Of a stretch of 64,000 bases of DNA, positions 10,801 to 19,019 are shown one piece after another. Position numbers and translations under genes: made by a program. The stretch comes from Roseibium suaedae (GTDB lineage Bacteria > Pseudomonadota > Alphaproteobacteria > Rhizobiales > Stappiaceae). The first letter of the stretch is position 1. Every line of letters starts with the position of its first letter. Location: the NCBI RefSeq assembly GCF_900142725.1, contig NZ_FRBW01000001.1, positions 992,001-1,056,000 on the forward strand, read 5' to 3'. The notes under the pieces were generated by a model that was not told where the DNA came from, searched no databases, and saw only the letters and a list, made by a program, of their open reading frames with translations.

Positions 10801-11362
10801 CATCGATATGCCGCGTGCCGAACAGCCAGGTGAAGACCGCCATGCAAATGGCGATCAGAAGGGTCATGTCGTTGAAGACAGGCATCCACTGGACGGCCTC
10901 GGGCGCATTCAGCGGCCCGATCATGGTGGTGATCGACTGGGAAACGGCCTTCAGCTGCAGGGCGATATAGGGGATGATGCCGATGACAGCGATCAGGGTC
11001 GCGACAGCCGAGACCGGCTGGCTCTTGCCATAGCGTGCGCCGATGAAGTCGGCGATCGAGGTGATGCGCTCTGACTTGGAAATGCTGATGATCCGCCGCA
11101 GCACCGGATAGCCGAGGGCAAAGACCAGGATCGGCCCGACATAGATGGTCAGGAACTCGAAGCCATTGTGGCTTGCCCCGCCAACCGAGCCGTAAAATGT
11201 CCAGGAGGTGCAATAGACCGACAGGGACAGGGCATAGATCAACGGCCGTCCGCGTCGTCCGGGAATGAACCGGCGCGGCATCCGGTCGCCGTAGCTGGCG
11301 ATGGCGAACAGCAGCAGGATATAGCCCAGTGCAGCCAGTATCACGAATGTGCCGTGCATCAT
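7802..11362 (-). CDS. SLC5 (sodium/solute symporter)-fused PAS hybrid histidine kinase
   Basis: 1186 residues. The N-terminal half (about 1-520) is a multi-pass SLC5-like transporter, with features such as [19 protein letters not shown] and [12 protein letters not shown]. It is followed by a PAS domain (about 640-760), a coiled linker, a histidine-kinase core with the phospho-His near residue 822 in [10 protein letters not shown], an ATP-binding domain ([19 protein letters not shown]) and a C-terminal receiver with Asp in LADYHLDDG. The layout is that of CbrA-like kinases, in which a transporter domain may sense or carry an amino or organic acid. A likely output is the NarL-type regulator at 4581. 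The gene is divergent from mscL. Confidence 0.92.
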   Translation of the reverse strand: MMHGTFVILAALGYILLLFAIASYGDRMPRRFIPGRRGRPLIYALSLSVYCTSWTFYGSVGGASHNGFEFLTIYVGPILVFALGYPVLRRIISISKSERITSIADFIGARYGKSQPVSAVATLIAVIGIIPYIALQLKAVSQSITTMIGPLNAPEAVQWMPVFNDMTLLIAICMAVFTWLFGTRHIDATEHQAGLMLAIAAEAVVKLVAFMAVGIWVTYSLYDGPVDLIQSISSAPEVAGVFTQSLNRDNWLVMTLLSAFAVVALPRQFHVTVTENNSEAEVRRATWLFPLYLVLINLFVVPIAAAGLLRFGHDINSDTYVLALPIDAGQGWLALFAFIGGLSAATAMVIVATVALAIMISNDIAVPLILRRRSEDELVAAGGKDMSRLLLTVRRMAIFLILLLAYAYYRATGNTAALASIGLLSFAAIAQFAPALIGGLLWRRATARGAIAGMSVGFAIWLYTLFIPTFAVSNLIPSTFLDTGPFGLEFLKPQALFGLEAAPLVHGTFWSLAGNVIFFIVFSLIRRPEPAEKLQANIFVPADLTPAPSLRLWRTTVTAGDLRSTIARYLGEERTDRSFNRYARERGLTLDPASTADASLLRFSEQILASAIGAASSRLVLSLMLKRHDPSAKGAVKLLDDASAAIQYNRDLLQTALDQVRQGIGVFDRDLRLICWNRQFRDLLGLPTEYGQVGTTLDSIIRYNAERGEHGDGPIEAIVSDRLERLAVVQDTFQERLTSSGSVLEVRISPMPDGGIVTTYTDITERVMAEDALARANETLERRVRERTEELTYVNQRLVQATHAAEEANIGKTRFLAAAGHDILQPLNAARLYSSVLVDRLKEGEAGDLVRNVEAALESVEDIIGAVLDISRLDTGALKPELSVFRLDVLLTALKLEFEPVAQEKGLTLRFVPTSLSVRSDRRLLRRLLQNLVSNALKYTSSGSVLVGCRHKSGKIVVEVHDTGMGIPPAKQTVIFEEFHRLDDGMRVAKGLGLGLSIVERISNVLDHPVSLSSKTGHGSCFRVTLPVAAAVPLEAAPSVVPGVPGQLTGLCVLAIDNEPDILNGMRHLLENWHCQVITAPNDVEAAHLLNEAGQKPDVILADYHLDDGNGIEAIVRLRWKFGSRIPAFLITADRSRGVRSDASRKSIDIFNKPLKPAALRAQLARCAAERETAELEGVSPGQTEA

Positions 11363-11575
11363 GCCGTTGCGGTTCCTCCAGGGGCCTTCCGGCTGTCACA
11401 ACGCCTTGTCTTTATTCGCCCCTGCGCCAAATCGGATCATATGTCGCCGGTTCTGTCTATTGGTCTTGCGGTGAAGCGGCGAGCCATATGGACGGAGGCG
11501 GGGAAACATCTTAAGGATTTGGTGACGAAGGGGGACCCTGGGCAATTGCCCGGATCCGTTGCAGCAGGAGGGCGC

Positions 11576-12001
11576 ATGCTCAAGGAATTCAAGGAATTTG
11601 CCATCAAGGGCAACATGCTCGACATGGCCGTCGGTATCGTGATCGGTGCCGCCTTCAGTGCGATTGTGTCGTCCATGGTTGATGACATCATCATGCCGCC
11701 GATCGGTCTGCTGCTCGGCAATGTCGATTTCTCCGAGATCTTCATCACCCTGAAGCAGGGCATGCCGGAAGGCCCCTATGCGACCGTGGCTCTGGCCAAG
11801 GAAGCCGGTGCGGTCACCTGGAACCTCGGCCTGTTCATCAATGCGGTGATCAAGTTCATGATCGTTGCCTTCGCGCTCTTCATCGTGGTCAAGGGTGTCA
11901 ATCGCCTGCGCCGTGAGAAGGAAGCAGCCCCCAAGGCTCCGGCCGCTCCCGCGGCGGACATCGTGCTTCTGACCGAGATCCGCGATCTCCTGAAGAAGTA
12001 G
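11576..12001 (+). CDS. mscL: Large-conductance mechanosensitive channel MscL
   Basis: 141 residues, the normal size. The N-terminal amphipathic helix ([19 protein letters not shown]) is followed by TM1 ([20 protein letters not shown]), a periplasmic loop, TM2 ([20 protein letters not shown]) and the cytoplasmic C-terminal helix (LLTEIRDLL). The channel opens under membrane tension to release solutes in hypo-osmotic shock. The start is set by CAGGAGGGC 5-6 bases upstream of ATG 11576, although the frame is open far upstream. It appears monocistronic. Confidence 0.97.
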   Translation: MLKEFKEFAIKGNMLDMAVGIVIGAAFSAIVSSMVDDIIMPPIGLLLGNVDFSEIFITLKQGMPEGPYATVALAKEAGAVTWNLGLFINAVIKFMIVAFALFIVVKGVNRLRREKEAAPKAPAAPAADIVLLTEIRDLLKK

Positions 12002-12024
12002 TCTTGGTCTGACACGTTCTTCGA

Positions 12025-12047
12025 GGCCGCCCCGTCCTGGGGTGGCC
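12025..12047 (+). terminator. GC-rich hairpin after mscL
   Basis: GGCCGCCCC pairs with GGGGTGGCC (one G-U pair) around a 5-base loop, 24 bases past the stop codon. No strong T run follows, so its action as a terminator is only plausible. Confidence 0.4.
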
Positions 12048-12059
12048 GAGATTGATGGC

Positions 12060-12390
12060 AAGCCAGGCCTTTCGTCATCCCGCACGCAGCAAAGCGAAGA
12101 TGCGGGATCGGTGAGCCGAGGCGTATCGATAGCCTGTTGATTGAAACCGATACTCGTTTGGGGCACCGGTCCCGGCTCGCGCTCCGCTTGGCCGGGATGA
12201 CAAGCGGATGGGTTTTGGGCGGGAAAACTGGCTAAGTCAGCTTTTCCGCGGGAGAAATCCCCTCCGTCTTCGTCCTGCCATGGCTTGACCATGGCATCCA
12301 TGCCGTAACCTTGCCCCACAGAAAAGCTGTGCTTTCAGGAGGCGGAACGGCATGGATTCCGGGTCAAGCCCGGAATGACGGCGAGAGGAA
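12060..12390. repeat. Cluster of palindromic intergenic repeats (3-4 units)
   Basis: Units of the form GTCATCCCGG...CCGGGA: 12074-12110 (GTCATCCCGCA...TGCGGGAT), 12168-12201 (GGTCCCGGCTCG...CCGGGATGAC) and 12356-12379 (ATTCCGGG TCAA GCCCGGAATGAC). A GCCATGG-N5-CCATGGC hairpin lies between the last two. The reverse complement of the second unit is almost identical to the unit at 43221. The rest of the 12002-12609 gap holds no gene that I can support; its last part is presumably the aminotransferase promoter. Confidence 0.75.
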
Positions 12391-12609
12391 AGGCCGGTTT
12401 GCCCTTTTGAACACTATTGAGAACAGAGTTGATGACTAACGAGAGCTTAGTGGCCGCCTGTTCCCGAAAGCTCACAAGGCCCACCTTGAAACATCATTGC
12501 TGGCTCTTTTGATCAAATTTTGTGAACGATTTCTCACACAGATGAATGGGACCGGGGCTCTGCCGTCAGGTATGAGAGATGGACCACTCTTTGAAGGGAA
12601 ATCTGGCGG

Positions 12610-13785
12610 ATGTCGTCGAAGCTCATTGAAACCCTGCGCCCTGAAGCCCGGAAAGCGCCGGAAAGCGGTATTGTCGAAGTCGTCAATGCGGCGCGTGAGC
12701 AAAGCAACCTGATCCCCTTGTGGATCGGTGAGGGCGATCTGCCGACGCCTCCTTTCATCCGCGAGGCTGCCAAGCTGTCGCTGGACGATGGCGAAACGTT
12801 CTACACTTATCAGCGCGGCATTCCCGAACTGCGCCAGGCGCTCGCCGATTATCACGGCGAACTCTATGGCCGTCCCTTCTCACCGGAGCGGTTCTTCGTC
12901 ACCGGGTCGGGCATGCACGCAATCGAACTTGCGGTTCAGTGTGTTGCCGGGGCTGGGGATGAGGTCATCTATCCGTCGCCGGCCTGGCCGAACCTGGCCG
13001 CAGCCGTCGAGGTGATGGGCGCGAAAAGCGTGCCGGTCGCCATGGACTTTTCGCCGGAAGGCTGGTCCCTCGATGTGGACCGCCTCTTCGCGCAGGTAAC
13101 CAGCCGCACCAAGGCCATCTTCCTGAACTCGCCGTCCAATCCGACGGGCTGGGTTGCCAGCCGCGAGCTTCTGGCTGCGATCCTTGAGCGGGCGCGGGCG
13201 CTGGGCCTCTGGATCATCGCAGATGAGGTCTATGGCCGCTTCTATTATGGCACGGGCGAGCGGGCACCGTCCTTTTATGATGTCGCCGAAGAAAATGACC
13301 GCATTCTCTATGTGAACACTTTCTCCAAGAACTGGGCGATGACCGGCTGGCGCGTTGGCTGGCTGTCTGCACCGGCCGAACTCGGCCAGGTGATCGAGAA
13401 CCTCATTCAGTACACCACGTCCGGCGTGGCCGTGTTCAGCCAGCGCGGCGCTCTGACCGGGCTCACCAAGGGCCGGGAGTTCCTGGAGGAACAGATTGCC
13501 CGTGCCCGGGAAGGTCGGCGAATCACGGTTGACGGGCTCTCTGCCCATCAGCGGATCCGCTTTGCTGCACCAGAGGGCGCTTTTTACTTCTTTTTCGGCG
13601 TCGATGGCATCTCCGACACTCGCCAGCTGGCGCTTGATCTGGTCCGGGAAACCGGCGTGGGTCTGGCTCCGGGCAGTGCATTCGGGGCTGCGGGAGAAGG
13701 GTTTCTGCGGCTTTGCTTCGCCCGCCGCCAGGACCACCTGAGCGATGTGGTCGGGCGCATCGTCGATTGGGTGGCCAAGGCCTGA
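12610..13785 (+). CDS. PLP-dependent aminotransferase, class I/II
   Basis: 391 residues with the fold-type I aminotransferase pattern: YQRGIPELRQAL (substrate entrance), NSPSNPTGW (cofactor Asn), IADEVYGRFYY (Asp/Tyr contacting PLP), SKNWAMTGWRVGW (Schiff-base Lys) and a C-terminal FLRLCFA Arg for the substrate carboxylate. It transfers amino groups between amino acids and 2-oxo acids in the cytoplasm. The exact substrate (aspartate, alanine or aromatic) cannot be decided from sequence. It stands alone upstream of the fixLJ genes, with about 100 bases between, and is probably unrelated in function. Confidence 0.88.
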   Translation: MSSKLIETLRPEARKAPESGIVEVVNAAREQSNLIPLWIGEGDLPTPPFIREAAKLSLDDGETFYTYQRGIPELRQALADYHGELYGRPFSPERFFVTGSGMHAIELAVQCVAGAGDEVIYPSPAWPNLAAAVEVMGAKSVPVAMDFSPEGWSLDVDRLFAQVTSRTKAIFLNSPSNPTGWVASRELLAAILERARALGLWIIADEVYGRFYYGTGERAPSFYDVAEENDRILYVNTFSKNWAMTGWRVGWLSAPAELGQVIENLIQYTTSGVAVFSQRGALTGLTKGREFLEEQIARAREGRRITVDGLSAHQRIRFAAPEGAFYFFFGVDGISDTRQLALDLVRETGVGLAPGSAFGAAGEGFLRLCFARRQDHLSDVVGRIVDWVAKA

Positions 13786-13826
13786 AAACCTGCGGCTTGC
13801 CGTTTTTTCCTGAACCCCTTAAATCT

Positions 13827-13877
13827 GAACGGGTAAGTACTAACCTGTATTGCAGTTGCAGGTTTCAAGACCCGTTC
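13827..13877 (+). promoter_or_regulatory. Nested inverted repeats just upstream of fixL
   Basis: GAACGGGT (13827-13834) is the inverse of ACCCGTTC (13870-13877), and inside it AACCTG (13842-13847) is the inverse of CAGGTT (13859-13864). The block ends just before the fixL ribosome site (GAGGGG at about 13880). It could be an operator or an mRNA leader structure. Confidence 0.5.
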
Positions 13878-13887
13878 GCGAGGGGAT

Positions 13888-15021
13888 ATGGACAACGCAA
13901 GTCATGGCGCCGATGCAACGGCCTGGACTGTTTCGGAAGCGCGGCTCGCCAGCGTTTTTGACACGGCCGTGGACGGTATCGTTGTGATCAACGAACGGTT
14001 TCAGGTGCTTGCCTTCAATAAAGCCTGCGAAAGCATCTTCGGCTACACCGCTTCAGAGCTGCTGGGCAAGAATGTCAGCGCGATCATGCCGGCCGACTAT
14101 GCGGCGGATCACGACTCCTATGTCCAGCGCTATCTGGACACTGGCGAGAAGCGCATCATCGGCATCGGACGTGAAGTGCGCGGGCGCCATAAGGACGGCA
14201 CCGAGTTCCCGGTAGAGCTTTCGGTCGGCGATGCCTCGACCCCGGCCGGCCGCCAGTTCATCGGCATCCTCCGTGACCTTCGCCCCCGCCGTTCTGTTGA
14301 AGAGCGTCTCGCCCAGGCTCAGGCCCAGCTGGTTCACATGACCCGCATCAGCGCCATGGACGAAATGGGCGCCGCCATTGCCCATGAGCTCAACCAGCCA
14401 CTCACAGCGATCCTGCTCTATCTGCAATCGGTCTCCCGCAAGGCCCAGGGCAATGACACGATCGATCCGATGATCCTGTCGATCATCGACAAGGCGGTGA
14501 AGGAAGCCGAGCGCGCCGGCGAGATCATCCAGCGCATGCGTCAACTGGTCGAGAAGAAGGATCCGGAGCGCGAAGAGATCAGCATTCCGGAGTTTCTGGA
14601 AGGCTGTATCAATCTGGTTGCCATGGGCACCAACGAGCGCCGTGACTTCTTCGCCTGCCACACGGAACCGGGACTGCCGCCCCTGTCCGCCGATCCGGTC
14701 CAGATTCGCCAGATCATGATCAATCTTCTGCGCAATGCCCGCGAAGCGGTGGCTGGCAGCAAGATCAAGAAGGTCAGCATCTCGGCCAGAAGTGACGGAG
14801 ATTTCATAGAGATCCGTGTTTCTGACACGGGTCCGGGTGTCCCAGAGGAAGTTGCTGGGGATTTGTTCAAGGCTTTCTCTGGACAAAAACGCAAAGGCCT
14901 GGGTCTTGGGCTGGCGATTTCGCGTTCGATAGCGCAGAACCACGGCGGAGATCTGATGCTTGGAATGCCGGACATGGGCCGGGGCGCAACCTTCGTGCTG
15001 CGCTTGCCAGCGAATGAGTGA
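13888..15021 (+). CDS. fixL: FixL oxygen-sensing histidine kinase (heme PAS)
   Basis: 377 residues, soluble (no membrane segment), like Bradyrhizobium FixL. The PAS domain (about 18-132) keeps the proximal heme His (His75 in DHDSYVQRY) and the distal Arg (Arg95 in IIGIGREVRG), which are the diagnostic heme and O2-signal residues. The kinase core follows: His166 in AIAHELNQPL, the N box (INLLRNAREA), DTGPGVP and GLGLGLAIS. When O2 is absent the heme kinase phosphorylates FixJ. fixJ lies 85 bases downstream. The start is supported by GAGGGG a few bases upstream. The main uncertainty is what else besides FixJ it controls. Confidence 0.95.
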   Translation: MDNASHGADATAWTVSEARLASVFDTAVDGIVVINERFQVLAFNKACESIFGYTASELLGKNVSAIMPADYAADHDSYVQRYLDTGEKRIIGIGREVRGRHKDGTEFPVELSVGDASTPAGRQFIGILRDLRPRRSVEERLAQAQAQLVHMTRISAMDEMGAAIAHELNQPLTAILLYLQSVSRKAQGNDTIDPMILSIIDKAVKEAERAGEIIQRMRQLVEKKDPEREEISIPEFLEGCINLVAMGTNERRDFFACHTEPGLPPLSADPVQIRQIMINLLRNAREAVAGSKIKKVSISARSDGDFIEIRVSDTGPGVPEEVAGDLFKAFSGQKRKGLGLGLAISRSIAQNHGGDLMLGMPDMGRGATFVLRLPANE

Positions 15022-15106
15022 CTGTCACAAGTATTTGAAATAAAACCGGTTAGAGCTTGAAATCGAAAGTTCTGACAAAGGGCAGGTTGAAAGGGAAGTG
15101 GGTCAC

Positions 15107-15706
15107 ATGACGAATGAACCGAAAGCCATCTATATCGTGGATGATGATCCGGCTGTCCGGGATGCGCTGTCGGTCGTCTTCAGCATGGAAGGCTTTGTCG
15201 TCGAGACCTTTTCCGATGGCGATACGTTCATCGATTCTGCCAGCAAGACCCAGCCAGCCTGCGTGATGCTTGATGTTCACATGCCTGGCCGGTCTGGCAT
15301 CGAGATCCTCAAGGCCCTGAACGCGGATCATTATCCGGCGCCGATCTTCATCATCTCCGGTCAGGGCGATATCCCGATGGCCGTGGAAGCGATCCGCAAC
15401 GGTGCCTTCGATTTCATCGAGAAGCCCTTCACCGCTGATACGGTCGTCGAACGGGTCAACGAAGGCATCATGGCCATGTCCCAGCGCGGGGCAGATCAGC
15501 CGGGCACCTTTGAAGGGGCAGATCAACTGACCCGCCGCGAACGTGAAGTTCTGGATGCGATCACCGGGGGAGCTTCCAACAAGGAAGCTGGCCGTCTGCT
15601 CGGCATCAGCCCGCGCACGGTCGAGGTTCACCGGGCCCGCATCATGGAAAAGCTTGGCGCCCGCAATGCGGCGGATCTGGTCCGCATCGTCCTCGGCCAC
15701 TCCTGA
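15107..15706 (+). CDS. fixJ: FixJ response regulator
   Basis: 199 residues from ATG 15107 (AAGGGAAG upstream); a GTG 9 bases earlier is the alternative. The receiver has DDD at 12-14, phospho-acceptor Asp56 in VMLDVHMPG and Lys106 in IEKPF. The C-terminal domain has the FixJ/LuxR HTH (LTRREREVLDAITGGASNKEAGRLLGISPRTVEVHRARIMEKL). It is the cognate output of FixL and, by analogy with rhizobia, should activate fixK at 16562 when oxygen is low. A hairpin after the stop separates it from the next receiver gene. Confidence 0.95.
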   Translation: MTNEPKAIYIVDDDPAVRDALSVVFSMEGFVVETFSDGDTFIDSASKTQPACVMLDVHMPGRSGIEILKALNADHYPAPIFIISGQGDIPMAVEAIRNGAFDFIEKPFTADTVVERVNEGIMAMSQRGADQPGTFEGADQLTRREREVLDAITGGASNKEAGRLLGISPRTVEVHRARIMEKLGARNAADLVRIVLGHS

Positions 15707-15721
15707 GAGATTTTTCGGACA

Positions 15722-15748
15722 CCGGCCCGTGTCAATCTGGCGGGCCGG
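15722..15748 (+). terminator. Hairpin after fixJ
   Basis: CCGGCCCG (15722-15729) pairs with CGGGCCGG (15741-15748) across an 11-base loop, 15 bases after the fixJ stop. No T run follows, so it may be a partial terminator or an mRNA 3' stabiliser. Confidence 0.45.
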
Positions 15749-15897
15749 AAACCGGCTGAAATCCTCAACTCTGCTTGCCCGCTCCCGGGAAACGTTTCGA
15801 TTTCCTTAACGGCAGCTCGTGTTATTGCGTACAGAATAGACGGCTTTGAAGCGCTATTTTTGTGACAGACGCAATGATGTGAGCCGGGAACCAGTTC

Positions 15898-16242
15898 GTG
15901 CAGGTATATATTATCGAAGATGATATGGCCGTTTCAGACGCCCTCTCGGTCCTTCTGGAAGAGCTGGGGCACCAGACGGTGTGCTTTGATGATGGCGAGG
16001 CGTTTCTGGATGCCGCCCGTCCGGGCGCGGGCGACATGGTCATCGTTGATCTCGGATTGCCGGGAATTGGCGGTGAGGAAGTGGTTCGTCAGCTTGAAAG
16101 CGAGCAAAATCCAGCCCGTTTCATCGTCATATCCGGCCGGTCGCGAACCATGATCGACCGCTCGCTGCCGGTCAGCCGTGACGACATTGTCGTGCTTAGA
16201 AAGCCGCTCTCGCTGCCGTCCCTGGTTGCTCACTTGAACTGA
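15898..16242 (+). CDS. Single-domain receiver protein, FixT-like candidate
   Basis: 114 residues consisting only of a receiver domain: acidic EDD at 7-9, Asp51 in VIVDLGLPG, Ser79 in VISG and Lys102 in LRKPL, so it should be phosphorylatable. The N-terminus resembles FixJ's own receiver (YIIEDDMAVSDALSVLLEELG). It starts at GTG 15898 with only a weak GGGAACC upstream. Its place between fixJ and fixK suggests a modulator of this relay, for example a phosphate sink or a FixT-like FixL antagonist. That is inference from location; no output domain or Cys cluster is present (a single Cys). Confidence 0.82.
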   Translation: MQVYIIEDDMAVSDALSVLLEELGHQTVCFDDGEAFLDAARPGAGDMVIVDLGLPGIGGEEVVRQLESEQNPARFIVISGRSRTMIDRSLPVSRDDIVVLRKPLSLPSLVAHLN

Positions 16243-16467
16243 GCTTCTGGGTATGAATGGCATGCCTTTCAGCCGCCTGATCGGTTGCGCTGAGGCGTGT
16301 CTTTCTGTTTTTGCTGTCTGTGTCTAATTTTCTATACGGGCTATGTATTTGGCCTTACGCAATCGACCGAATTTCGCAGATGCGAACTTCCGTCTAGGGT
16401 CCTCTCAACAACCAATGCTGGCATGTCGGACGGGGCAGGTCAGCAGGCAGGGTTCTCATCCCAAGCC

Positions 16468-16530
16468 TGATCAGCTGCAAAATTGCAGATCGATCAGGAG
16501 GATGGCTGGATCGCAGCTGTGATCCTCCTG
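16468..16530 (+). promoter_or_regulatory. Palindromes and hairpin in the fixK upstream region
   Basis: A palindrome runs from TGATC (16468-16472) through CTGCAA-AA-TTGCAG (16475-16488) to GATCA (16492-16496). A second hairpin pairs CAGGAGGAT (16495-16503) with ATCCTCCTG (16522-16530), ending 31 bases before the fixK start. The two overlap and could form alternative structures. The rest of the 16243-16561 gap holds no gene; I could not identify a clear FixJ site. Confidence 0.5.
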
Positions 16531-16561
16531 CTTCTCCGGTTGCTCTTCAAGGAGGGGAAAC

Positions 16562-17281
16562 ATGTCTTACCTCGATCAGAACATTGTCGCTGCAACGGAT
16601 CTGCAACGGCGCAATGCTGCCAGTGCGAAGCATGAGGCAGCCATTGCCAGCTTTGCCGAGTTCGGTGCAAAGAGCCTGAAGTTCGCTCCGCACGATGTCG
16701 TCTATTACGAAGGCGATGAAGCCCGCCGGCTTTATCATCTGGAGCGCGGAACAGTCATGCTGTTCAAGCTGCTGCCTGATGGCCGCCGCCAGGTGGTGGA
16801 AGTCCTGCGCCCGGGGGATATCTTTGGTCTTGCTTCTTCGGAAGAGCATGACTGCACTGCAGAAACCCTGACCGATGCCCAGGTTCAGGAAATCGATCTC
16901 CGCCACGTCGAAACCTCACCGGAATTCCAGCGCCGCCTGACGCGCTGCCTGACCTCGCAGATGAATGCCCTGCATGACCATGCGGTGCTGCTGGGCCGCA
17001 AGTCGGCGCAGGAGCGTGTGGCCAGCTTCCTGATGTATCTGGTTCCCAACCGGGGCGGCGTCGGCTGTGTCGGTCCTGATCCGGAGCGCACGGATGACAG
17101 CTGTGACATCAAGCTGCACATGACCCGCCAGGAAATCGCCGATTACCTTGGCCTCACCATCGAGACGGTCAGCCGCGTGGTTTCCGAACTGAAGCGCAAG
17201 GGCGTGATCCGCGCCGACAAGTCCGACCAGATCCATCTGCACCGCGTTTGCGGTCTCTGCCAGATGACCGGCTTCCATTGA
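16562..17281 (+). CDS. fixK: FixK-type Crp/Fnr transcription factor
   Basis: 239 residues: a cNMP-binding-type beta barrel (about 30-140), a dimer helix and an HTH with ADYLGLTIETVSRVVSELKRKGVI, whose E-x2-SR recognition pattern fits TTGAT-N4-ATCAA sites. The N-terminal Cys cluster of Fnr/FnrN is absent (first Cys is residue 98), so it should not bind an N-terminal 4Fe-4S cluster. This favours FixK over FnrN. Unusually, it ends with CGLC (Cys230, Cys233). Matching boxes precede ccoN, hemN and hemA in this window. The start has GGAGGGGAAAC directly upstream. Confidence 0.92.
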   Translation: MSYLDQNIVAATDLQRRNAASAKHEAAIASFAEFGAKSLKFAPHDVVYYEGDEARRLYHLERGTVMLFKLLPDGRRQVVEVLRPGDIFGLASSEEHDCTAETLTDAQVQEIDLRHVETSPEFQRRLTRCLTSQMNALHDHAVLLGRKSAQERVASFLMYLVPNRGGVGCVGPDPERTDDSCDIKLHMTRQEIADYLGLTIETVSRVVSELKRKGVIRADKSDQIHLHRVCGLCQMTGFH

Positions 17282-17343
17282 TCTGACCTCCCAGGCGCGG
17301 GTCACATCAAAAAAAGCACAAGCTCCCATCGACCCGTTTCGGG

Positions 17344-17375
17344 AAAGGCTGGCGCCATCAGGTGCCGGCCTTTTT
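17344..17375 (+). terminator. Intrinsic terminator of fixK
   Basis: AAAGGCTGGCGCC pairs with GGTGCCGGCCTTT (two mismatches) around ATCA, followed by TT and a T-rich end. It lies 63 bases after the fixK stop. Confidence 0.75.
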
Positions 17376-17397
17376 GGCCCATGACAAAGCAGCCAAG

Positions 17398-17525
17398 TTT
17401 GTTGGTCATCCCGGTTTGGTGCCCTGCACCAAGACCGGGAACTAGTACGCGCTAGAGTGGGGTCTTGAAAAAGGCAGTTACCTCAGACGGTTACTGGGTC
17501 CCTGCCTTCGCAGGGATGACATCCA
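17398..17525. repeat. Palindromic intergenic repeats between fixK and hemN
   Basis: Two units of the dispersed family: GGTCATCCCGGTTT...AAGACCGGGAACT (17398-17443) and GGGTCCCTGCC TTC GCAGGGATGAC (about 17497-17520). They fill most of the 17282-17626 gap between the convergent fixK and hemN genes. I see no gene in the gap. Confidence 0.7.
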
Positions 17526-17626
17526 ACTCTTCGCGATTTGACGCCATCAAGGGTGATTGGGTCTTTGTCAGCAATCCGAGGCTGATACCACGCGATGTCG
17601 GCCTTTTTGGAACTTGAAATGCGGCC

Positions 17627-18985
17627 TCACACCGCCATCGAGTGCTTCTGCTCGCCTGCATGGGCCGGGGCGAGATAGGCGTCGAAGGCCGCGGCTGCGA
17701 GCCGGACGAAGGGTCTGCCCTTGGCCGGGATCTTCACTTTCCAGCCGTCGACCTCCGCAAGTCCGTCGCCGATCAGTTCGCTGAGAGCGCCGACCGGACC
17801 AGAGAGCTCTTCCACCGGCTGGTCAAAGCGCCGGCAAGCCTCTTCCAGATCGCAGGTGTAGCTGGTCATCAGCTCTTCGATGATCTTGCCGCGAAGGAGA
17901 TCGTCCGTGGTCAGGGCCATGCCGCGGGCGACCGGAAGCTGGTCACTCTCGACGGCCCTGCGCCATGCACCGACATCACCGATGTTCTGGATATAGCCTT
18001 GCGTCAGCCGTCCGATGGAAGAAACGCCGAAGCCCAGCAACTGGTCGCCCTGATCGGTCGTATAGCCCTGGAAGTTTCGCCGCAGAGTGCCGTTGTGCAG
18101 GGCAATGGCCATGCTGTCGTCCGGCAAGGCGAAGTGATCCAGACCGATCGGCTCGTAGCCTGCGGCCAGAAGGTCTGCTCTGGCAAGATCGGCGAGCCGG
18201 ATGCGCTCGGCCGGGCCGGGCAGCGTGGCTTCATCGATCAAGCGTTGATGCTTGCGCATCCAGGGCACGTGGGCATAGCCGAACAGGGCCACGCGGCCGG
18301 GCTTCAGCGCGATGGTTTTGGCCACCGTGTCCCGGATCGTTTCGCTGCTCTGGCCGGGAAGGCCATACATCAGGTCGAAGTTCAGCGCGGTGATCCCTGC
18401 GTCCCGCAAGGCCTTGGTGGCTGCGACCACCACGGAGTGGGGCTGAATGCGGCCGATGGCCTTTTGCACTCCGAAGTCGAAATCCTGAACCCCCAGGCTG
18501 GCGCGGGTGACGCCGCATTCGGCAAGGGTCTGGGCCAGATCGGGCGTGACATTGCGCGGATCAAGTTCAATGGCGTGTTCCGCATCCGGCGCCACATTAA
18601 ACAGGACCCGGATCAGGCCCGTCAGTTCCAGAAGGCTTTCGCGGGGCAGGAGCCCTGGCGTGCCGCCGCCCCAATGAATGTGACGCACCGGTCCCTGGCC
18701 GCCGAGCTTTCCTGCCGTCAGGATCAGTTCCTGCGCCAGTGTCCTGGCATAGGCGACCAGCGGCGCCTCTTGCCGGGTCGCCTTGGTGTGGCAGCCGCAG
18801 TAGTGGCAGATCTCCCGGCAGAAGGGCACGTGGAGATAAAGGGACAAGCTATCCGAAGACGTCAGACCGCCCAGCCAGCCTTCATAGGCGTCGGCTGTCA
18901 CCGACGGGCTGAAGTGCGGCGCCGTTGGATAACTGGTGTAGCGCGGGACATTGCGCATCGCGTAGGATAGAGATGTGTCAGTCAT
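17627..18985 (-). CDS. hemN: Oxygen-independent coproporphyrinogen III oxidase HemN
   Basis: 452 residues from ATG 18985; the frame is open upstream but shows no homologous sequence there. The radical-SAM cluster motif is CREICHYCGC (Cys56, Cys60, Cys63 plus Cys65), preceded by the substrate segment RYTSYPTAPHF. It converts coproporphyrinogen III to protoporphyrinogen IX without oxygen, supplying heme for the cbb3 oxidase. A FixK-type box lies 34 bases upstream, centred 41.5 bases from the A of the start codon. A standard activator position would therefore make the mRNA leaderless or point to a start at Met10 (18958). Confidence 0.95.
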   Translation of the reverse strand: MTDTSLSYAMRNVPRYTSYPTAPHFSPSVTADAYEGWLGGLTSSDSLSLYLHVPFCREICHYCGCHTKATRQEAPLVAYARTLAQELILTAGKLGGQGPVRHIHWGGGTPGLLPRESLLELTGLIRVLFNVAPDAEHAIELDPRNVTPDLAQTLAECGVTRASLGVQDFDFGVQKAIGRIQPHSVVVAATKALRDAGITALNFDLMYGLPGQSSETIRDTVAKTIALKPGRVALFGYAHVPWMRKHQRLIDEATLPGPAERIRLADLARADLLAAGYEPIGLDHFALPDDSMAIALHNGTLRRNFQGYTTDQGDQLLGFGVSSIGRLTQGYIQNIGDVGAWRRAVESDQLPVARGMALTTDDLLRGKIIEELMTSYTCDLEEACRRFDQPVEELSGPVGALSELIGDGLAEVDGWKVKIPAKGRPFVRLAAAAFDAYLAPAHAGEQKHSMAV

Positions 18986-19019
18986 GACGGCACACTGCCT
19001 TCCCAACCTCCCGCCGTCC

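Noticed and set aside
9233..11074. 613-residue open frame on the + strand
   Set aside because: It is antisense to the SLC5-fused kinase, whose domains are clear; the translation is Arg/Gln/Gly-rich and unlike any protein.
13851..13867. TTGCAGGTTTCAA before fixL as a FixK box
   Set aside because: TTG and CAA are 7 bases apart instead of 8, and the bases belong to the nested inverted repeats.
16243..16467. FixJ-binding site upstream of fixK
   Set aside because: I looked for the rhizobial FixJ consensus and saw only weak AT-rich partial matches around 16325-16350, not enough to call.
17398..17525. Possible CRISPR or tRNA in the fixK-hemN gap
   Set aside because: The repeated units are palindromic and irregularly spaced, with no unique spacers, and no tRNA cloverleaf can be drawn.
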